Shown here piece by piece: positions 10,745-21,600 of a stretch of DNA of 64,000 bases; the first letter of the stretch is position 1, and every line of letters begins with the position of its first letter. Where the stretch lies: NCBI RefSeq assembly GCF_018446385.1, contig NC_055992.1:97792947-97856946 (forward strand). Reading direction: 5' to 3'. The position numbers were made by a program, and so were the translations under genes. Below the pieces are notes generated by a model. It saw only the letters and a list, made by a program, of their open reading frames with translations, was not told the DNA's origin and did no database searches. This stretch comes from Zingiber officinale (lineage: Eukaryota > Streptophyta > Magnoliopsida > Zingiberales > Zingiberaceae).

Positions 10745-12350
10745 CTCCTAGGAACCCATAACCTATTGGTGCTCCTTGGATGCTCTGAATACTCGCTAGG
10801 GATGACTTCCCTAGATACCTTCCTAAGGACCTTTCTAGGCTTCTTAGAAGTCTTGGTTACCTCTACTAGGTCACTTCTAGGAATAACTTCCCTTTTAACC
10901 TTCTTTGTGACTTTATAGACTTCTTAGAAGTCTTAGTCACATTTGTCTTGTCAAAAGTACTCTTAGGGATTCCTTCCATAGTATCTTTGACTTGACCTCT
11001 ACACCTAGGGTTGGCCTCATAGCTATATGGAACCCTATGAAAGGAAGTCACATCCTCCTTGGCTTTAGGTTTGTATCCCAAACTCCTATCGCCATTGGAT
11101 GGCTCTTGTCTAGCTTTTCCTAGGTTATGCTCATTTTGACCCCTAAGCATGTTTTCCATTCTTGCTAAGGCCCTTTCTAAAGTATCAAGTCTTGTCCTTA
11201 AGACTTGATTTTCACTCCATAAATCCCTAGATTTTGATTTTTCATTGAATCCTTGAGCATTTCTATTTTTAGGCATATATCTAAAATCCTTGGTGTTATT
11301 GCCTAAGTTGTTATTTACCTTCCTAACCTTAGGTGTGGTGAATCTAGCATGAGGAGGAATATATTTATCCTTAAGGTTATCATGCCTCCTATTCTCATGA
11401 TAAATAGCATTAAGATGATAAGAGTTATTTCTAGCATGCTTTTTATCATGTGTCAATGGAATGGATTCATTAAATGATACCTTGATTTTTACCTTGGAAG
11501 CTCCCTTCTTCTCCCACTTCTTCAAGTGCACAAATTTCTTGAGCTCTCCTTTCCTTGGGCTCTTTGTGTGATAGTGACCTCACTCACCACAAGTAAAGAA
11601 CCTAATGTGCTTCTTCTCCTTCTCCTTCTTCCTACAACTCACATTAGTTTCTAAATTAACTTTAGTGAGTTTAGGGTTTACCTCCTTTACCTTCTTAAGT
11701 GAAGGACACCTACTCTTGTAGTGTCCCATCTTACCACACTCAAAACATTTGATGTGGTCCTTTGTGCTCCTCTTGGTAGTTGAGGTGGAGGGTTGAGCTT
11801 CCAAGATCTCTTCTTCCTTGGATTTCTCTTCTTCCTCTTCACTTGAAGATGTGGATGGTTCCACTTCTTCCTCCCTTGAAAATGTGAATGATACCTCCTC
11901 ATCTTCCTTCTCCTCCTCGGATGTTGAACTCGTGTCAACATTCGATTGATCCTTCTCTTCTTGGATCAATGAGTCATTCTCCTTGGGTTCCTCCTCTTAT
12001 TGGATTTGTGTAGGACTCTCATGAAGTGCAATTACCTTTTTCCAAAGGTCGTTGGCATTCTCGTACTCACCTACACTCAAAATTATGTTAGAGGGTAATA
12101 AATTTAACAAAATTTTTGTTACCTTTTTATCCACCTCCGCTTGCTCCCTTTGTTCCTCGGTCCAATATCGACGTCGGAGGCACTTCTCCTTTTTATCATT
12201 TGAAGGCTCAAATGGGTCACTCAAGACAACCCATTGGTTCCAATCCATTTGGAACCATGTCTCCAACCGCTTCCTCCAATAATTGAAGTCTTCTTTGTCG
12301 TACGGAGGTGGAATTCGGATATCCCATCTGAGCGGTCCTTCAGACTCCAT
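10745..12350 (-). mobile_element. Sirevirus gag relic
   Basis: Minus strand. The N-terminus MESEGPLRWDI starts at 12350 and is followed by WRKRLETWFQMD and NDLWKKVIALHES (UBN2-type). Then come an acidic linker rich in E and S, a CCHC zinc knuckle (CFECGKMGHYKSRC, about 11740-11700), a basic region, a coiled-coil stretch (LRTRLDTLERALARMENML, about 11190) and a terminal LWVPRSIF near 10750. This order is typical of Sirevirus gag. It is broken with a handful of interruptions; pol is not attached. Confidence 0.8.
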
Positions 12351-12403
12351 CTTCTTCTTCCTCTAGCTTCTTGCTCTCTTGGCGGTTAGTCCGTAGAAGA
12401 GCG

Positions 12404-12422
12404 ACCTCACTTTGATACCAAT
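12404..12422 (-). promoter_or_regulatory. Primer-binding site
   Basis: The minus strand reads TTGGTATCAAAG directly after the LTR end, matching the Met-tRNA primer site except near its 3' end. Confidence 0.8.
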
Positions 12423-13463
12423 TGATAGGACCGAAATGTAGCTAGAAGGGGGGGGGGGTGAATAGCGTCTCACCCAAATCGATCGCTTCCTACGTATTCG
12501 TTAGTGCACAACGGAAAACAAAGAAGACAACCATGAATACAAATATGAAAGCTAAATACAAAGGAAGAGATGCAAACCGCTAACACGTTCGTTTACGTGG
12601 TTCGGAGATAACTTGCTCCTACTCCACGGCGTATCCGTAAGGTGGACTATCCCTCAATCCGTCGGTGGATTAGTCCCCGAAAAACCTCTGGCTAGCTCAA
12701 GCTCCTTGTCGGTGGAAAAACCTCACCACAAACACTTGAATACAAGCACACCGATCACACGAAGGCTTGAGAGACTCTAATAGGCTTTAACCAAGTCTAT
12801 TTCGTCAACCATGCCCAAGCACCTCGAGCTCTATTAAATAGAGTCTAAGAGAAAAACACTAAGCTATTTTCCCGATACCAGTCGACTGGTGATGCACCAG
12901 TCGACTGGTCCTTTAAGTGAAGCTGACTGTTACTCAACGGTCGACTACCAGTCGACTGCTACAGTGTATCAGTCGACTGCTATCGTGCTGCTACAATGTC
13001 ACAACTGTGTCGCTACAGTACTGCTACAGTGAACCCTAAAACCATAAGATTTTTCCCCCGAGTACAATCACTCAGCACTCGTCCTCGCCCGACCAACCTA
13101 GACCTAGCCTTCTAGCCTCCTCCATCAGCCTCGCGTCCCTCGGATGTCTCTCCATCCTTCACGTCTTGCCTTCTGGAGCTTCCTTCGGCCTTGTCTTTAT
13201 TGTCGGGTCTTCCTTTGTCAAGAGGCTCCTCACCTCCGGTTCATTGCCAAGTCACACTTGGACTTACGTTGTCAAGACTATATACTTGGACTTACACCGC
13301 CAAGACTCATCCTTGGATTTTCCTCCTTTGCCAAGATCACACTTGGACTTTCCTTGTTGTACCTGTATCCTGCACACTCACAATGCATATCAAATACAAC
13401 AATGAACATAATTTAAACCTTTGTCTAAACATCAAAACCTAGGACACCTAGATTGCTCCAACA
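12423..13463 (-). mobile_element. 5' LTR of the Sirevirus gag relic
   Basis: On the minus strand it starts TGTTGGAGCAATC at 13463 and ends TCCTATCA at 12423, next to the primer site. The G-tract box AAGGGGGGGGGGTGAATAGC lies about 25 bp inside the end. The middle holds repeats of CAGTCGACTG(G/C) at about 12880-12980 and GCTACAGT repeats at about 12990-13030. The 3' LTR partner is not in the window. Confidence 0.82.
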
Positions 13464-13901
13464 AATACCTCTCAACAAGTGGGAGGTCTCTATAAAGTAT
13501 TAGCTTGCATACATAAATTTTTTTATAAAATAAAATAAGTTCATTAATAATTAAAAAAATCTTTTATAAGTTTATAGTAATCTTACCAAGCTTATTGCAT
13601 GTTCTACAATAGATCGTGATCCAGACGTATGCTTTATGGATTAGATGTTTGGTGTTACAAAGCCGCAAGTGTACGACTATGTCATCAATAATAAAATATT
13701 AATCCCATAGGGATTGATGAGTACTAATGTGCTTATTCGGCTAGTTAGCTAGATAATTGAAATGTTGATTGAGTCCTACAAACTAAGGTTGAGGAAGCAA
13801 GAAAGAGGAAGAAAGCTTTGAGAATAACTAATCTAGGGGAGTGTTCTAGGGGTTTAATTTCATTATAATGTTGATCAATGTGTTATGGATTGTCATCTCA
13901 T
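13464..13901. other. Unassigned repeat-like spacer
   Basis: It contains the phrase AGCCGCAAGTGTACGACTAT followed by AATCCCATAGGGATTG, which resembles segments common in plant LTR element untranslated regions. No ORF or paired edge is seen. Confidence 0.35.
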
Positions 13902-14165
13902 TGTTGGTGCAGTGGGGCCGGCAAGAGGGGAGGGGTGAATTGCCTGTAAAATAAAAATACCATTCTCAAAACTTTCAACTCTAAAATAGTGCAACAATAA
14001 TAAAAACAAAATCAACTAACAGAAAAGAGAAAGGAACTCAGCGATGTGACTTGGTTACAACTAAGAAGGTTGTTATCCAAGGCGGTTGAATATGCGCACT
14101 AAGAAAGTCTCCTTCTCTGAAGGCGGAGAAGCCTTTTACACACTCAAAGCTCTTACAAGTTGCAT
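13902..14165 (-). mobile_element. LTR fragment, same family as the LTR at 1188
   Basis: TGTTGGTGCAGTGGGGCCGG at 13902, followed by the GAGGGGTGAATTGCCTGTAA box, matches the inner edge of the 1188-2578 LTR over about 250 bp. Short ACTGAACTAATAGCAAC repeats follow at about 14180-14222, where it abuts a Gypsy relic. Confidence 0.7.
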
Positions 14166-14195
14166 GTTAGCTGACAACACTGAACTAACACTGAA

Positions 14196-15740
14196 CTAAT
14201 AGCAACACTGAACTAATAGCATGTTTATTAGCTGACAAGTAAATCCACAAAGTTTAACCCACATTGGCTTGGCTAGGATCGATAGATTCGACCAATAATT
14301 CTTCAGCTCCTCAAACGCATTTTCGCAATCGACATTCCACTGGAATTTGGTTGCTCGACGGAGTATTTTGAAGAAGGGCATTCTTCGATCAACCGATCAG
14401 GAGTTTAAGAGAGACAACACAATGATTCGATCGGTCAATATTTGAGCCTCCTTCAGGTTGTGTGGGGGAGACATGTTCTGTAGAGCTTGTATTTTTTTAG
14501 GATTGGCTTCAATCCCTCGCTCGGTGACTATGTAGCTTAGAAATCTTCCACTTCTAGCTCTGAATAAGCATTTGCAAGGGTTGAGCTTGAGTCTATATTG
14601 CCTCAAAGTTTTGCAGGTTTCTTCTATGTCATCAATCAAATCTGCAGCCCGAAGAGATTTGATGAGGATATCATCCACGTAGACTTCCATGTTCCACCCA
14701 ATTTTATTTTAAAAAACCTTATTCATAATCCTTTGATAGGTAGCCCCTGCATTCTTTAGTCTGAATAGCATAACATTATAACAATAAGTACCCTTAGCAA
14801 TTATAAACCTGACCTTTTCCTAGTCCTCCTTGTCAAGCGGAACTTGATGATATCCTTGATAAACATCCAATATATAGATGAATTTACAATAGGAGGTAGA
14901 ATCAATAACTTGATCGATACGAGACAGGGGATAATAGTCGTTCAGGCAGGCCTTGTTAAGATCTTTGAAGTCAATGTAAATCTGTCACTTGTTTCCAAGC
15001 TTAGAGACCAGGACAACATTAGTCAACCAACACAGGAATTGTACCTACCTGATGTAACCCGCCTCCAATAACTTGTCCACCTCTTCTTTAATGATTTTAT
15101 TTTAGTCGACCCTGAAATCTCATTTTCTTTGTTTGATCGGATGAGCATCAAGATAGACATAGAATACATGCATGCTCCATGACTATTGGAGGCATGCCCG
15201 TTACTTCTTTAGGCATCTAGGCAAGCACATCGCTGTAGAGCGTGTCAGACACTCTACCAGCTCGACCTTAAGCTAAGGAGCTAGATCGATCGCTATCTGA
15301 GTGGTAGCCTCCGGCCGACCAGCCTAAATTTGTACCTCTTCCTTTTCTTTATACACTAGGACGTGCTGCTTTTCTTAAATAGTATGGACCTTCATCCATT
15401 GCATTTTTCGAGCAACATTGACCTCTGTCTTTACTATCTCCACGTAGCATTTGCGTGCTACAAGTTGATCACCCTTAACCTCTCCCATTTATCATCCACA
15501 TGAAATTTTATCTTTTGGCATAAAGTTGAAACGACCGTCTGGAATTCATTTAAGGTCGGTCGACTCAAAATGATGTTGTAAGGAGAAGGCGCGCCCACAA
15601 CTATAAAAATCAATTAGCACGTTCTCATTAGGGGCTCCTCCCCTAAGGATATGACCAACTTTATTTGGCCGAGGAGCTAAACTTCATTACCCGTGAACTC
15701 ATACAAATGAGTTGTCATGAGCTAAAGCTCACTTGAGTCG
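14196..15740 (-). mobile_element. Tat-lineage Ty3/Gypsy relic (protease to RT)
   Basis: The minus strand carries RT motif YVDDILIKS near 14680 and an adjoining LNPCKCLFRARSG stretch. An RNase H start (MPFFKILRRATKFQW) lies near 14381, and protease-region similarity at about 15480-15640. It is the same order and wording as the Tat element at 53000-54900, so the two are related copies. It is heavily broken (many interruptions) and lacks LTRs. Confidence 0.72.
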
Positions 15741-15742
15741 AT

Positions 15743-15815
15743 TGGCGCCCTTGACTGGCGCCCTTGACTGGCGCCCTTGACTGACATTTTTCCATCCTCG
15801 ATTGGCGCCCTTGAC
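15743..15815. repeat. 13-bp repeat GGCGCCCTTGACT
   Basis: Three head-to-tail copies (15744, 15757, 15770), plus a fourth at about 15804 after a short spacer. It sits at the edge of the Tat relic. Confidence 0.85.
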
Positions 15816-16439
15816 TCCTTCTGTCAATTTTGGTCATGAGATAGTACTCCATGTGACTCTTCTAGTAAGAAAAGTTGCTATCTTCAAAGAATGATAGTCG
15901 AGAAGTGTTGTGTCCTTCTTTCAATAATATCTTGTAGCTCTAAACTTGTGCTTCCTTGGATGTGAGTTCTCAAAAGTCACCAAACTATGATACCATTTGT
16001 TAGAACCGGTTGAGCTAAAGGAGGGGGGTGAATAACTTGTTTCGATTTCTTAATCTTCTTAGCTGCACGACAGAAACTTAGAAGCAATGCTAACTCCTTG
16101 TGTTTATTGATATTCTTCTCCTTGAGGTAACTAATCCAAGAATCCACATCACGATCACAACATCCACTATGAAACTTCTTTTTCTAGGAACAACGCCAAA
16201 GATGGAGAAACCTTACACAATTTATAGCTCTCTCTCTCTCTCTCAAATGAAATAGCTCACAAGGAAGAAGAAGAAGAGAAGAGATTACAGTTTTGGTGTA
16301 GCTTCTCCTTCTTTAAATAGCTTGAAGATGTAGTAAGGATGAGAGCTTGAGCACTTAAACTTGAGCACTTATGAACAAATGGAACAATTGTTTTGATTTG
16401 TACCTAAATCTTCCCTTTTGAATGTTTTGAAATCTAGTT

Positions 16440-17080
16440 GTTTCTCAGCTTTTCGTTGACGCTAGTCGATTAGAAAGAATTCTTAATTGATTACGGACTT
16501 TTTGACTTATCCGTTGAACGGTCACTAACTTCATATCAACGGCTGAGATTACTCCATTTTGAATCTTAATCGATTGGTGAGAGTCTTCAATCAATTGATA
16601 ACCTTAATTGATTTGACACCCTTTTTCTTTGCAAAGAAAGCTAGCTAATCGATTAAACCAATCAATTGGTCATGCCTAATCGATTGGTTAATCGATTTGG
16701 AAACTTTCTGTGTGTTCGCAGATAGTCGCTAATCAATTGCATCATAGCCTAATCGATTGGGTAATCGATTAGGCAATTCTTCTGTGCGCTCGTAGAAAAC
16801 CTCTAATCAATTGCACCAAACGATTAGTATAGTCCTAATCGATTGGGCAATCGATTTGACAACTCTTTGTGAGTCATAGAAAATCTCTGATCTATTGTAC
16901 CAATTGATTAGTATAGTCTTAATCGATTGGTCAATTGATTTGGAAACTCTAAGCATCACAGAGAGCATGCAAATCGATTGCATTAATGCCTAATCGATTG
17001 GCTAATAGATTTTAGAAACCAGTGAGTGCTCATGATCGGTTACCAATCCATTGATAAACACATTAATTGATTTCAATTAC
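16440..17080. repeat. Degenerate palindromic repeat field (TAATCGATTGG)
   Basis: More than a dozen copies of TAATCGATTGG, its mutated forms (CAATTGATT, AATCAATTG) and its inverse spread over the LTR, about 15-50 bp apart. The core ATCGAT is self-complementary. All lie in the probable U3. Confidence 0.75.
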
Positions 17081-17217
17081 CTCATGTAAGATAACCTCAT
17101 GTTCCCTGAACTTTATGCCTAGAGTTTCCTCATCTTCGGGTCTTTGTCTACCATAGCGTCTGATCTGCTTGGGTTCCCACCGTTTACAAAGAATCTAGTC
17201 CTTGACTCTCGGCTTGC

Positions 17218-17456
17218 ATTCGATCTTCCAACCTACAAGGACTTCATCTTGTCAAGAATATGACCCTTGACCTTTTTGTAGTTCTTTTGTTTTGCATCCA
17301 GTCTTCTAACCTGCAAAGACTTCATCTTGCAAAGAATCCGACCCTTGACCTTCTTAGACTTCTCTTTCCTTACATCCGGTCTTCCAACCTGCAAGGACTT
17401 TGTCTTGCCAAGAATCCGACCTTAGACCTTCTTGGACTTCTTTTATCCTGCAAACT
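17218..17456. repeat. ~80-bp tandem repeat, three copies
   Basis: Three units share (A/T)CTTCCAACCT(A/G)CAAGGACTT, CAAGAATCCGACCCTTGACC and a TTGGACTTCTTTT tail. They are located at the far end of the LTR. Confidence 0.82.
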
Positions 17457-17546
17457 TGTAATTCAAGTTAGATCCAACGTATTAACTTAAATTTAAATAA
17501 TTATCAATCATTAAAACTTCTGATCTAGGGCATGATTGCGCCAATA

Positions 17547-18199
17547 AAATTTTCTTCTTCTACCCAGATATGCGACTACACTGCATATAACGAGGGTGAT
17601 TACACATTCTGCATTCAATAAATTCACTATCTTTATTTAAAAGATCATGCAGTTATTTATAAAACAATCAATCTTTTCTATAGGTAATCGATCTTATTTA
17701 TAAACATAAGTTCATAACCAATTTCTTTATACTGTAGAAGTTATTGATTATGTTATCAGTAGGGAGCAACTCTAACATCAATTAACATATTTTATCGTAA
17801 TATCATTTTGAAAAATGATATTATGCCTTGATGTTCAATAGCATTGCAGTAGTTGATTGGCAAATGCCTGAGATTGAGCTCATGACTAGGGCCAAGCTTG
17901 CGACCGGCCAAGAGCAAGCTCCTAGCCAGGGCTAGCTGAGACCGCGACCGAGCTCACGATCAGGCAAGAGCCCACAGTTTGAGGTCGCACAGGTCGTGGC
18001 TAGCCTCGTGACCTCAATGAGAGTCTATGGTCACCGTCGGAGATGGGAGGAGAGGGGAGAGGAAAGAGAATTATCTGTGTGCCAAAGAGTAGATGACATG
18101 TCAGAGAGGACAACGCCGACGAGAGGAGATAGAGGAGAAAGATCAATGAGATAAGAAAAAAATCAGGTCGGGAATAAATTTGCTGAATTAACAACAGAA
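17547..18199. other. Spacer, no gene recognised
   Basis: AT-rich, with one GC-richer patch at about 17880-18060 (GACCGCGACCGAGCTCACGA). Only short ORFs without recognisable content are present. Confidence 0.4.
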
Positions 18200-18490
18200 T
18201 TTAATTTTCATTGTTATTTCAGTGACGGAATTAAATAGCCGTCGTTGAAATAGTGACAAAATTAATTTCCTTCACTACATTAGTGACGGAAATAAATTTC
18301 CTCACTAAAATAGTTGGAATTAAATTTTAGTGACTAATTTAGCAACGAAATAGATTAAATATGATTTTAATTAATAATGACTGATATTGTTTTGGAATTG
18401 AAATTCTATCACTAAATTAACAACTGAATATTATTCTTATCGTTAATTAACGGTAGAATTATAATTCCGCCATTAATTTCATAGTTGGCT
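18200..18490. repeat. CACTA-like subterminal repeat patch
   Basis: Repeated direct and inverted copies of TTAGTGACGGAAATAAATTT and GTGACGGAATTAAAT alternate with forms such as AATTCCGCCATTAATTT. Arrays of this kind occur in the subterminal regions of plant CACTA (En/Spm) elements. The CACTA tip itself was not found, so this is at best an end-less remnant. Confidence 0.4.
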
Positions 18491-19612
18491 GAGGATTTTA
18501 TTATAATAAATGTGACATTAAGATAACATATGAGAGACTAAAAAAACTCATATTGAGTTCTAATAACCCGCACATCTATGCATCCACATACACTTCCTCA
18601 TTAAATAAGTACTTTATGGCATATTGTCATATCATAAAATGATGCATGCTCAAATTCATCTTAATTATTAATTTCACGGTATATATTGAGCAAATAAAAC
18701 TATTTAACATATAAACATTTTTTAAAATTACTAAATGCGATGCGAAAAAGAAATCTACTCACCAATTAAGAATTTGCACAATGGACATAACGTTTTACGA
18801 GAAGCAATACCAAACCAATCATGTAACTTTTTCCCACCCTAAGCACAATCCGTACTTTTACTTTACAACCCCAATGATGATTTAAAAAAATAATAATAAT
18901 AATTTCCATTATCAACTTATCGAATCAAGTACTATTGGCATTGTTAATCTAACACACAAAAAGGTGCCCAACAACACTATGGAATAGTGTGAGTTCTTCT
19001 CTTCTTTTTCGACTACTAGTTAAGAGTTTTAAGCTATGAACAATTAAAAGATAGACAAAAACAACCAAGAAAATTTAATTACACCAACAATAAAATTTCA
19101 GTGTACAACTCATTTTAGATAGATAAATAATAATAATAATAATAATAATAAAAGTCAGCATGAGCCACTCTTTTTGACTGATCATGCACTTTTCCCATGC
19201 ATGTTTAAATCACATCAAAATTAAACCCTTTTCCACTTTCATTTTTTTTAAAATTTCTCCCTCAATCTCAGTTCAAAAACAGTTCATCGTATAGATCTCA
19301 TAACTAATTTGTGCTTCTATCTTCCTCTTCTACACGTATAATACACACATTATTCTACAAACAAGAAAACACTCACACACCTGCACAAACAAGCAACTGG
19401 AGAGCTAGCAAAACTTAAAACTACCCTCAGATCTCATAATTAAAGCTGCAGATCGAAATCAACACATACAAATAATAATTTAAAAAAAAAAAGATCTTGC
19501 TCAGATCTCTCCTGATAATTAAACTAGTAGGGCATATGACGTACGTAGCGAGTATAGTAATCATAATTAAGGCTAGTTGTGTGGTTCCTAATCACTGCAG
19601 AGAGATCACTAA
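18491..19612. other. 3' flank of the ILI4-like gene
   Basis: AT-rich with simple repeats ((AAT)n at about 19126-19150). The last few hundred bases probably include the 3' UTR of the minus-strand HLH gene. No other gene is seen. Confidence 0.4.
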
Positions 19613-20010
19613 TTAGGACCTGAGCAGTCCCCTGATGATCTCAGCCTGAGGGCTGTTGCTGTCCATGGTGGTCATCAGGCCGGCGAGCCGGTCGCTGAGG
19701 TCGTCTACCTCCCGGTGCAAGCTCTTGATGTAGCTGCACGTCTCCTTGAGCAACTTGGACGCCGACATCTGCAGGTGATCATCAAGAGGAAGAGGCGTGC
19801 AGAATTAGGGTAATTAATCGACTTCCATTAATGTGCGTCGTGCTTACAGATAATTAATTGGAAAGATGGAAGATTGTGGCCGGAGAGTTTTAATTGCTGG
19901 CTTACTCTGCCTGCATTCCGGCGCCGGGACTCGGCCGGGAGCAGCGCCTGGAGCTTCGAGATGAGCTCGTTTATCTCTTCGTCGGTGATCCTCCTGCCTC
20001 TTCCCGACAT
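19613..20010 (-). CDS. ILI4: Atypical (non-DNA-binding) HLH protein, ILI/PRE family
   Basis: Two exons on the minus strand, 20010-19906 and 19768-19613, joined by a 137-bp intron (donor AGA|GTAAGC, acceptor CTGCAG|ATG). They give 86 residues. The N-terminus [20 protein letters not shown], then LLPAESRRR, then [20 protein letters not shown] and the tail EIIRGLLRS match the ILI/PRE (paclobutrazol-resistance) family, usually 85-105 residues. Helix 1, loop and helix 2 are present. The basic DNA-contact region is absent, so the family acts by dimerising with and titrating other bHLH proteins such as IBH1. It promotes cell elongation and lamina bending downstream of brassinosteroid, gibberellin and light signals. 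The wording is closest to rice ILI4 (BU1); Arabidopsis PRE genes are co-orthologues. A TATA box lies about 90 bp upstream. The gene looks intact; which ILI paralogue it is remains slightly uncertain. Confidence 0.94.
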
Positions 20011-20098
20011 GATCGGCCTAGAAGTTCAGTAGCACTGCTGTTTCAGCCTTGAGTGTGGAGGAGTAGGAGGAGTGACTTCTTCGCAAAGGAAATACCTC

Positions 20099-20108
20099 CA
20101 TATATAAT
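20099..20108 (-). promoter_or_regulatory. TATA box of the ILI4-like gene
   Basis: The minus strand reads AAATTATATATGG about 90 bp before the ATG, at a spacing expected for a short leader. Confidence 0.65.
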
Positions 20109-20329
20109 TTCTGACTCCTCTAAAAGTGGTTGCAGGGAGTCGAGTACAGTCATCTTTTGCCAACTTGACCCACATGTCTTCCCTTTCTAGGAATTACCAT
20201 GGCCCATGAGCCCACGGTGAGCCCCAGCTGACTTTCCTAATATACTCTCGTAACCCCTAAATCAAAGGAGAGGAAGCAATTAAACTGACTCATTTCACTA
20301 AATAGCATAAGTCAGTTTAATTTTCATGT

Positions 20330-21150
20330 TATCTTATCTTATCTGAATTGAATTGGATATCCGATGTTCATAATATTTGAAAATCACATATCATATTTTC
20401 AAAATATCCCTCTTTGTTTTAAGTCCATCAACTCATGAACCTCAAAATCACATATCATATTCCCAAAATATTCATCTTTTCCATATGTCATTTTTGTTCG
20501 AAATTGATCAATGAATATAGAGAACTCCAATTCACTTCAAATCAAAATCAATACATTCTTGAAAATCTTCTTAATGTATTTATGTCATCATATTTGAATT
20601 CAATAATATAAATTGAAAGTAGTAAAGACTCGATAAAATTTGTCACAAGTTTATCATAAGGTTTAGAATAATGATACTCACTAACCACTCTCAAAAATGT
20701 GTTCTTAGAACTCCCTTTATTTGAAAATATGAAACTTTTAAATTTTCGAATGGTGCAGGTATATCAGACAGTTTCATCTAAAACTAACTGATGGACCTAG
20801 AGAACTCCAAATCATTTATGTACTTCTAAAAACATCTTTAAAATATATCTATACTCTCACATATTTAAATTTGATATTGTAAATTGAAAGTGGTAAAATT
20901 TAAATTGGTAGAGTAAAACTTTGAAAAATGTACTCTACACTATATCAAATTTGGATTCGATGGCATACATTAATTATGTTTTAAGGGTATATTAATTTTG
21001 ATTTGGAATGATTCAAAGTTCTATGAGTCCATCATCTAGTTTTAAATGAAACTACCCAATGAATCTATAGAGAAAGAGGAGAGATATTTTAGAAATATGA
21101 TACCTGATTTGAATATTACGAAAATTAGATAGGTGATTGGAATAATATTG
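20330..21150. repeat. Foldback/MITE-like element with internal repeats
   Basis: A ~120-bp module containing ATAGAGAACTCCAA(T/A)TCA, an (A/T)TTTAAATTTGATAT stretch and AATTGAAAGTGGTAAA occurs directly at about 20510 and 20800. It occurs again inverted at about 20930-21080 (CTTTGAATCATTCCAAATCA on the minus strand). TATCATATTT(C/T) sequences near both ends are also inverted. This looks like a decayed non-autonomous DNA element; no clear target duplication was fixed. Confidence 0.5.
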
Positions 21151-21179
21151 AAATTTATTTAAACGGTTCGGTCGATTAA

Positions 21180-21600
21180 ACTTAATTAACACCTTCATTT
21201 ATTGTTTTATTGTTTAGCCATTTTACTCTGTACGAGAAAGATGCCTTGTGTCCCTTCTGCTCAAAGTATAGGACACCACCTTGCCTTGTTCCTAGTCTTT
21301 GTCTCCTCTTCGAGCTTTTAGTAGGGCTTGTGAATTTTGGAGGAGGGGCTAGTTCCTTGTGAGTGAGCATGGATAGTTTAATGGCCCTAATTTGTTGGTT
21401 GTGGAGGTTAAGGTACCGAGATTGGGAGATGGGGATTGAGGGATTGAGACGCGAAAGGAGACGATGTAGTAGGGCTTCTAATGTAGCTGATTGTGCATGG
21501 GTCATGTGAATCTGTTTCCTCGAGCACTGACATGCGGTGGTTGTCTAGCCTTGTGATAGGCATCTCCAATTTAACCGGGCCCCCGGACATAGTGCATCGG
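21180..21600 (-). mobile_element. Possible Gypsy gag scrap
   Basis: Overlapping minus-strand ORFs hold LSMLTHKELAPPPKF and YFEQKGHKASFSYRVKW. These resemble the linker and zinc-knuckle region that precede protease in some plant Ty3/Gypsy gags (leucine-rich, LTPPEL, then a C-x-x-C-x-x-KGH type knuckle). The match is weak, and no LTR or pol was found. Confidence 0.28.

Larger units (their letters stand above)
15998..17546 (-). mobile_element. LTR of a Sirevirus-like Copia, with primer site
   Basis: It begins TGTTAGAACCGG at 15998 with the GGAGGGGGGTGAATAAC box 20 bp inside, and ends GATTGCGCCAATA at 17546. Just left, the minus strand reads TGGTATCATAG at 15995-15985, a primer site, so this is a 5' LTR of a minus-strand element. 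A leader of roughly 250 bp follows, and then the sequence is replaced by the Tat relic. No gag is retained. Confidence 0.72.

Noticed and set aside
17880-18060. GC-rich patch considered as a host exon
   Set aside because: Short repetitive words (CGACCG, AGCTCACGA) and no open frame of useful length or splice context.
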